Below are positions 59,564 to 64,000 of a stretch of 64,000 nucleotides of DNA, in pieces. A program made the translations under genes and the position numbers. The notes below the pieces were generated by a model. The model saw nothing but the letters and a program-made list of their open reading frames with translations, ran no database searches and had not been told where the DNA came from. The DNA lies in the NCBI RefSeq assembly GCF_019186805.1, contig NZ_CP066783.1, forward strand, positions 4,167,501 through 4,231,500. The letters are read 5' to 3'. This DNA is from Comamonas fluminis. Its GTDB lineage: Bacteria; Pseudomonadota; Gammaproteobacteria; Burkholderiales; Burkholderiaceae_C. Every line of letters starts with the position of its first letter. The stretch's first letter is position 1.

Positions 59564-60550
59564 ATGAATGCAGTAAACGACAACCCCTGGATTGCCGAAG
59601 AGGCCGAAGCCGCTGACGCAGCCGCCGCTCAAACCGCCGCCGCTGGCGAAGAAGCCGCCAAGCCCGGCAAGATCAAGATCGAGCGCGAACAGATCAAGCT
59701 GGAAAAGCGCCTGTGCCGCGAAGTGGGCAAGGCCATTGTTGACTTCAACATGATTGAAGAAGGCGACAAGATCATGGTCTGCATGTCCGGCGGCAAGGAC
59801 AGCTACACCCTGCTGGACATTCTGCGCAAGCTGCAAAAGCGCGCGCCCGTGAAGTTCGACATCGTGGCCGTGAATCTGGACCAGAAGCAGCCCGGCTTCC
59901 CTGAGCACATCCTGCCCGAGTACTTCGAGAGCATCGGTGTGGACTATCACATCGAAAATCAGGACACCTACAGCGTCGTCAAGCGCGTCGTGCCCGAGGG
60001 CAAGACCACCTGCGGCCTGTGCTCGCGCCTGCGCCGTGCCATTCTGTACAAGGTGGCCGACCAGCTGGGCTGCACCAAGGTGGCCCTGGGCCATCACCGC
60101 GATGACATCGTGCAGACCATGATGCTGAACATGTTCTACGGCGGCCGCATGAAGGGCATGCCGCCCAAGCTGGTGAGCGACGACGGCAAGCATGTGGTGA
60201 TTCGCCCCCTGTGCTATGTGCCCGAGAAGGACACCACCCGCTGGGCGCAGTACCAAGGCTTCCCCATCATCCCTTGCAACCTGTGCGGCAGCCAGGACGG
60301 CCTGCAGCGCGTGGCCATTGGCGAGATGCTGCGCGAATGGGAAAAGAAATTCCCCGGCCGCATCGAAAGCATGTTCCGCGCCATGGGCAATATCGTGACC
60401 ACGCACATGATGGACCCCCAGTTGCACGACTTCAAGGGCGCCAAGGCTACTGGCATTGCCGACCCGAATGGCGACATGGCGTTTGACCATGAAGAGCTGC
60501 CCACCATGGCTGCCCTGCCCGGCGGCATGCAGGTGGTACAACTGTCCTGA
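59564..60550 (+). CDS. ttcA: tRNA 2-thiocytidine biosynthesis protein
   Basis: TtcA thiolates cytidine 32 of certain tRNAs using an iron-sulfur cluster. The 328-residue protein has the PP-loop [15 protein letters not shown] near residue 74 and the cluster cysteines in [11 protein letters not shown] near 153 and CNLCGSQ near 244. A 40-residue acidic, Ala-rich N-terminal extension precedes the conserved part. ATG at 59564 is chosen; one at 59552 would overlap folB by 7 bases. Confidence 0.95.
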   Translation: MNAVNDNPWIAEEAEAADAAAAQTAAAGEEAAKPGKIKIEREQIKLEKRLCREVGKAIVDFNMIEEGDKIMVCMSGGKDSYTLLDILRKLQKRAPVKFDIVAVNLDQKQPGFPEHILPEYFESIGVDYHIENQDTYSVVKRVVPEGKTTCGLCSRLRRAILYKVADQLGCTKVALGHHRDDIVQTMMLNMFYGGRMKGMPPKLVSDDGKHVVIRPLCYVPEKDTTRWAQYQGFPIIPCNLCGSQDGLQRVAIGEMLREWEKKFPGRIESMFRAMGNIVTTHMMDPQLHDFKGAKATGIADPNGDMAFDHEELPTMAALPGGMQVVQLS

Positions 60551-60633
60551 GCGGACTTTTGAACCAAAACCGGACTTCATAGTCCAAGCAAAGGCCCATC
60601 TTCATGGGCCTTTGTTGTATCGAAAGCATCACC

Positions 60634-61365
60634 ATGAACCTGCGCAACACATCCTTTCGCTGGATTGGCGTTATTGCCCTGACTGCCACGGCCTTGCTTA
60701 CTGGCTGCAGCACGGTGCGTGAAGTCAACAGCACGGTGCAAAGCTTTTCATCGCTGGGCGGCATTCCTCTGCCGCCCACGTATCGCCTGGAAACCCTGCC
60801 CTCTCAGCAAGGCCAGGTGAACTTTCCCGCCGTGGAAGCCCAGGCCCAGCAGGCGCTGGCCCGTGTGGGCATGACGCGTGATGACTCGCGCCCCAGCGTG
60901 GTGGTGCAGATCAGCGCCGTGGCCCGCTATGCCCGTGACTACGCCAGCTGGCCCTATTACGACCCCTGGGGCCCGCGCTGGGGCTGGGGCATGAGCTACG
61001 GCCGTGGCTTTGGTCGTGGTTTCGGCTTTGGCGGCAGCATGATGATGGACGGCCCACCGCTGGAGTACTACCGTGCCGTCAGCGTCGTCATGCGCGACAT
61101 CAAGACCCAGCAGATCGTCTATGAAACCTCGGCCCAGCGTCAGGATGTGTGGACGGATGACCCGGCCATCTTCGGTATCTTGTTCGATGCTGCGCTGACC
61201 GGTTTCCCCAAGCCGCCGCAAGGTGCACGCAATGTGCGCACGGTGATTCAGCCCGCAGGCATGCCACCGGCCGCACCCGCAACAGCACCTGGAGCACCCG
61301 CAACACCGGCCCCATCACCCCAGCCCGTGCTGCCCGCAACGGTGACTCCGGTTCCTGCACGTTAA
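60634..61365 (+). CDS. DUF4136-like lipoprotein
   Basis: The 243-residue protein has a lipoprotein leader (WIGVIALTATALLTGCS) and a DUF4136-like core with TYRLETLP near residue 48. A Gly/Trp/Arg-rich loop (YYDPWGPRWGWGMSYGRGFGRGFG) lies near 100-125. The tail is Pro/Ala-rich (about 205-243). ATG at 60634 is chosen over 60604 because it starts the leader. It is probably outer-membrane or periplasmic. Function unknown. Confidence 0.85.
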   Translation: MNLRNTSFRWIGVIALTATALLTGCSTVREVNSTVQSFSSLGGIPLPPTYRLETLPSQQGQVNFPAVEAQAQQALARVGMTRDDSRPSVVVQISAVARYARDYASWPYYDPWGPRWGWGMSYGRGFGRGFGFGGSMMMDGPPLEYYRAVSVVMRDIKTQQIVYETSAQRQDVWTDDPAIFGILFDAALTGFPKPPQGARNVRTVIQPAGMPPAAPATAPGAPATPAPSPQPVLPATVTPVPAR

Positions 61366-61464
61366 TTTGCAATCTTCCACACCTGTATATTGGCCCGCGT
61401 GCTAACGTGCAGCCTCTTTGAACTGCAGCCCCGGCGGCTGCAAGCAATGGAAAGGATGATGGTC

Positions 61465-61968
61465 ATGAAGAAATTTGCTCTCTCCACCCTGATCTGCGCA
61501 GCGCTGGCTGCTGGTGCGGTCAGCGCACACGCTGGCGGCCTGGGTGACGCACTGCGCGGCCAGTTGGGCGGCGGCAGTGCCGCGGAAAGCAGCAGCTCCT
61601 CGGGTCTGGGCGGACTGCTGGGCAGTGGTTCGGGTGGCAGCGCAGTAGGCGGCTCTTCCGCACTGTCGGCACTGGGCCTGGGTGGCCTCACCGGCTCTGG
61701 CACTGCCAGCAACGCAGCCGGCGTCATCACCTACTGCATGAAGAACAACTACCTGAACGCCGACAAGGCGGCCGAGGTCAAGAACCAGCTGCTGGGCAAG
61801 CTGGGCCTGGGCCAGCAGGAGCAACCCAAGGATCAGGGCTATCAGGACGGCCTGATGGGCATGATCAAGGGCAACAACGGCCAGAGCTTCAGCATGGACA
61901 AAATCAAGAGCAACCTGAAAGAAAAGGCTTGCGACTTTGTGCTGGACAACGCCAAGTCACTTATCTAA
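61465..61968 (+). CDS. DUF2501-like (YjjA-type) secreted protein
   Basis: The 167-residue protein has a signal peptide (MKKFALSTLICAALAAGAVSAHA) and a Gly/Ser-rich linker from about 25 to 80. The C-terminal region has YCMKNNYLNADKAAEVKNQLLGKLG near 88-112 and a second Cys near 158, as in DUF2501. Several in-frame ATG codons lie upstream (61447, 61456 and 61459); 61465 gives the neatest signal peptide. Function unknown. Confidence 0.85.
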   Translation: MKKFALSTLICAALAAGAVSAHAGGLGDALRGQLGGGSAAESSSSSGLGGLLGSGSGGSAVGGSSALSALGLGGLTGSGTASNAAGVITYCMKNNYLNADKAAEVKNQLLGKLGLGQQEQPKDQGYQDGLMGMIKGNNGQSFSMDKIKSNLKEKACDFVLDNAKSLI

Positions 61969-62011
61969 AAAAGATAGCAGATAGCGCTTGATACATAAGC
62001 GCTGCACCCCT

Positions 62012-62046
62012 AAAAGGCTTGCACTATTTGTTGCAGGCCTTTTTTT
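62012..62046 (+). terminator. Intrinsic terminator after the DUF2501-like gene
   Basis: AAAAGGC with TGCA pairs with TGCA and GCCTTTT around an 8-base loop, followed by a long T run. The 61974-62005 stretch before it resembles the dispersed intergenic repeat. Confidence 0.75.
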
Positions 62047-62069
62047 CATGGCGCATAAGATAAGCGGCC

Positions 62070-63143
62070 ATGAGCCCTGCAAACTTTGAAATTTCCGCAG
62101 ACCTGCTGGCCTTGCTGCGCCAGCCCTTGCCTCAGACCCCGGGGCAAGACCCAGCCCAGGCCTTCTTTGCCCAGCCGCAGATGCAGGCGTTCTTGCAGCA
62201 AGCCCACCAGCCTGCACAAACTGCCGCCGCTCTGCAGGCCTGCGCTGCATTGCTGCCAGAGCTGCCAGCCCAGAACGCGGCCTTGCTGGCACTGATGGGC
62301 GGCTCGCTGGTTGAAGATGGTGCAGACCCCAGAATTCTGTTTCCCGTCTGCCTGCAGTTGCTCGATCACTGGTTGCAGCAACTGCAGCCCTTTTGCGCAG
62401 CCGATACCCGCGCAGACCCGGAACCTGACCCGCAGGACATTGAAATCTGGCATCAGGTGCAGCAACGCCTGCAGGCTCTGCCCGCACCTCAGCGCGCCGG
62501 AATCGAAGCCTTGCAGCAGGCTGTTGAATGGCTGGTGCTGCCGGTGATGACCATGGTGCTGCGCGATGAAGGCAACCACGCGGCGTTCATTGCACAGACC
62601 CGTCTGCAAGCCATGCTTGAGCCCATGTACTGCAACGACAGCCTGCCGCTGGAGCAGCTGTACTACCCGATACAGGCTGCCGCCATCAGCTACGAGGACG
62701 AGCTGGTCGTGGTGCTGCCAACCTCCCGCACCGGCTTTGTGGCCAGAGTGCATGCGGCCAACAATGGGTTTCATGCGTTTTCAATGCTGCAAGGCGTGAT
62801 TCGCGCACATGCCAAGGCGCTGAACATTCGGCCTGCGCTCCTGACCAGTCCAACCAGCCATGCGGAGGAAGAAGACTCAGACTCTGCACTGTTTCAGTGG
62901 CTTCAGGCCAGCGCTTATGCACAGGGCACACTGGTCAACCCCATGGCCTGGGCCTTTGGCGAAGCACCCCTGCGCAGCTTTGCCATGCGCCACGGCAAGC
63001 GTGTGCTGATTGCGCTGGACAGCGACAGCGGCCCGCGCCGCGGCTGGTCGGGCTTTACCAGCCCCTGCCATGATGCACAGAACCCGCATGCAATCTTCAA
63101 GCGCTATCTCAGCCCTGTGGAAGTCGCCGCATTCCTTGCGTAA
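62070..63143 (+). CDS. Protein of unknown function
   Basis: The 357-residue protein is not one I recognise. The first 130 residues are Leu/Ala/Gln-rich helices (LLALLRQPLPQ and similar). The middle (about 145-240) is mixed alpha/beta, with IQAAAISYEDELVVVLPTSRTGFVARVHA. The C-terminal segment has SGPRRGWSGFTSPCHDAQNPHAIFKRYLSP near 325-350. No signal peptide or membrane segment is apparent. It stands alone after a terminator, ahead of the histidine phosphatase gene. Confidence 0.75.
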   Translation: MSPANFEISADLLALLRQPLPQTPGQDPAQAFFAQPQMQAFLQQAHQPAQTAAALQACAALLPELPAQNAALLALMGGSLVEDGADPRILFPVCLQLLDHWLQQLQPFCAADTRADPEPDPQDIEIWHQVQQRLQALPAPQRAGIEALQQAVEWLVLPVMTMVLRDEGNHAAFIAQTRLQAMLEPMYCNDSLPLEQLYYPIQAAAISYEDELVVVLPTSRTGFVARVHAANNGFHAFSMLQGVIRAHAKALNIRPALLTSPTSHAEEEDSDSALFQWLQASAYAQGTLVNPMAWAFGEAPLRSFAMRHGKRVLIALDSDSGPRRGWSGFTSPCHDAQNPHAIFKRYLSPVEVAAFLA

Positions 63144-63257
63144 GCCATCAGCACCCGCTGGCATTTGTGCAGCAAAGCCCAAAACATAGGCTAAGACACA
63201 CTTTGTTTGCAAGACAATGGCAGCCTAAGAACAACTCACGCTGAACGCGTCATAGCC

Positions 63258-63899
63258 ATGCATGCCACGCGCATCATTGCCATCCGGCACGGAGAGACAA
63301 GCTGGAATGTCGATGGCCGCATCCAGGGCCATCTGGATATTCCTTTGAACGACATCGGCCTGTGGCAAGCCGAGCAGGCCGCCCAGGCGCTGGCCGATGA
63401 AAGCATTGCCGCCATCTACAGCAGCGACCTGCAGCGCGCCCATGTCACGGCGCAAGCCATTGCCCGCACCACAAGCGCGCCGCTGCACACCGATGCCGGC
63501 CTGCGCGAGCGCTGCTTTGGCGACTTTCAGGGCCGCACCTTCAAGGATGTGGAAGCCAGCCAGCCTGAAGACGCCCAGCTCTGGCGCACCCGCAACCCCG
63601 CCTATGCCCCGCCCGGAGGCGGCGATTCCCTGCTGGCCCTGCGCGAGCGCATCAGCCGCACCGTGGACCGTATTGCCAGCCAGCATGAAGGCGAGCAAAT
63701 TGTGCTGACCGCCCACGGCGGCGTGATGGATGTGCTGTACCGCATGGCCACACGCCAGGATTTTCAGACCCCGCGCACCTGGGAGCTGACCAACTGCGCC
63801 ATCAACCGCCTGCTGTGGACACCGGAAGGCCTGTCTTTGGTAGGCTGGGCAGATACCGCACACCTTCAGCAAGGCAGCCGAGATGAAGCACATTCCTGA
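63258..63899 (+). CDS. Histidine phosphatase (phosphoglycerate-mutase-like)
   Basis: The 213-residue protein has the phosphoacceptor motif RIIAIRHGETSWN at residues 5-17, the second motif SSDLQRAHVTAQAI near 57 and the catalytic HGGVMDVLYRMA near 153. It fits the branch-1 histidine phosphatases (GpmB/CobC-like). The ATG at 63258 starts just before the RHGE motif. It overlaps the next gene by 17 bases. The substrate is unknown. Confidence 0.88.
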   Translation: MHATRIIAIRHGETSWNVDGRIQGHLDIPLNDIGLWQAEQAAQALADESIAAIYSSDLQRAHVTAQAIARTTSAPLHTDAGLRERCFGDFQGRTFKDVEASQPEDAQLWRTRNPAYAPPGGGDSLLALRERISRTVDRIASQHEGEQIVLTAHGGVMDVLYRMATRQDFQTPRTWELTNCAINRLLWTPEGLSLVGWADTAHLQQGSRDEAHS

Positions 63900-64000
63900 A
63901 CACCTGCAAGCTCTGGTCGGCCAGGCCGTCAAACGCATAGACACGCCCGCCCTGGTCATAGACCTGGACGCCATGGACCGCAACATCGAGCGCATGGCCC
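63883..64000 (+). CDS. D-threonine aldolase-like PLP enzyme, N-terminal fragment
   Basis: Only 39 codons lie in the window. They read as an alanine-racemase-type N-terminal domain (QAVKRIDTPALVIDLDAMDRNI), with TPALVID typical of the DSD1/D-threonine aldolase group. The predicted start overlaps the histidine phosphatase end by 17 bases, which suggests coupling. Confidence 0.75.
   Translation, partial: MKHIPEHLQALVGQAVKRIDTPALVIDLDAMDRNIERMA

Noticed and set aside
1..64000. CRISPR array.
   Set aside because: No series of regularly spaced short repeats was seen on either strand.

Overview
The window looks like a chromosome segment from a Comamonadaceae betaproteobacterium, most likely Comamonas. 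The host parts are GC-rich and gene-dense with short gaps. They carry a phenylalanine/tyrosine catabolic block beside two tricarboxylate-type (Bug/TctC) binding proteins, a fabA-fabB pair, and short AGCGCTTAT/ATAGCAGC-like sequences scattered between genes. The genus is an inference from gene content and style; no marker gene such as 16S rRNA is present.

Layout. 1-7.4 kb: sugar-nucleotide and envelope genes (rfbB start, coaX, a LysM/BON protein, galE, rhodanese, YgjP-like peptidase, plsC, gmhB) and the unsaturated fatty acid pair fabA-fabB. 7.6-11.1 kb: lnt, corC and a GNAT acetyltransferase. 11.2-16.4 kb: an Lrp-type regulator divergent from hpd, then two Bug proteins and phhA. 16.6-21.9 kb: an MscS-type channel, a lipase-like hydrolase and a fadD-like ligase. 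21.96-22.11 kb: two tandem tRNA-Val(CAC) genes.

22.07-35.52 kb is a 13.4-kb genomic island inserted in the 3' end of the second tRNA-Val gene and bounded by 46-bp direct repeats. Its left arm holds a truncated tyrosine integrase, an IS3-family element, a beheaded KfrA-like gene and a second, unusual tyrosine-recombinase-like protein. Its cargo is AT-rich: two unrecognised co-directional genes facing an operon of an XRE regulator, an N6-adenine methyltransferase and a C5-cytosine methyltransferase. This looks like a restriction-modification or defence cassette whose nuclease I cannot name. The cargo lies between two inverted 332-bp IS110-family fragments, and an IS481-family element abuts the right attachment repeat.

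35.7-44.5 kb: hemerythrin and metallo-beta-lactamase-fold proteins, then an iron block (ferric-chelate reductase, MarR regulator, two TonB-dependent receptors and a PiuC-type hydroxylase) with Fur-box-like sites and a MarR-type palindrome. 44.7-54.7 kb: slt, 5-formyl-THF cyclo-ligase, queC, a glutathione transferase, cca, a SWIM zinc-finger protein, a class A acid phosphatase, trxC and small proteins. 54.85-56.18 kb: an intact IS256-family element with a 9-bp target duplication, sitting just upstream of a lipoprotein with two 2H-phosphoesterase-like motifs. 57.2-64 kb: a MidA-like methyltransferase, a pteridine-reductase-like SDR with folB, ttcA, two secreted proteins, an unrecognised protein, a histidine phosphatase, and the start of a D-threonine-aldolase-like gene.
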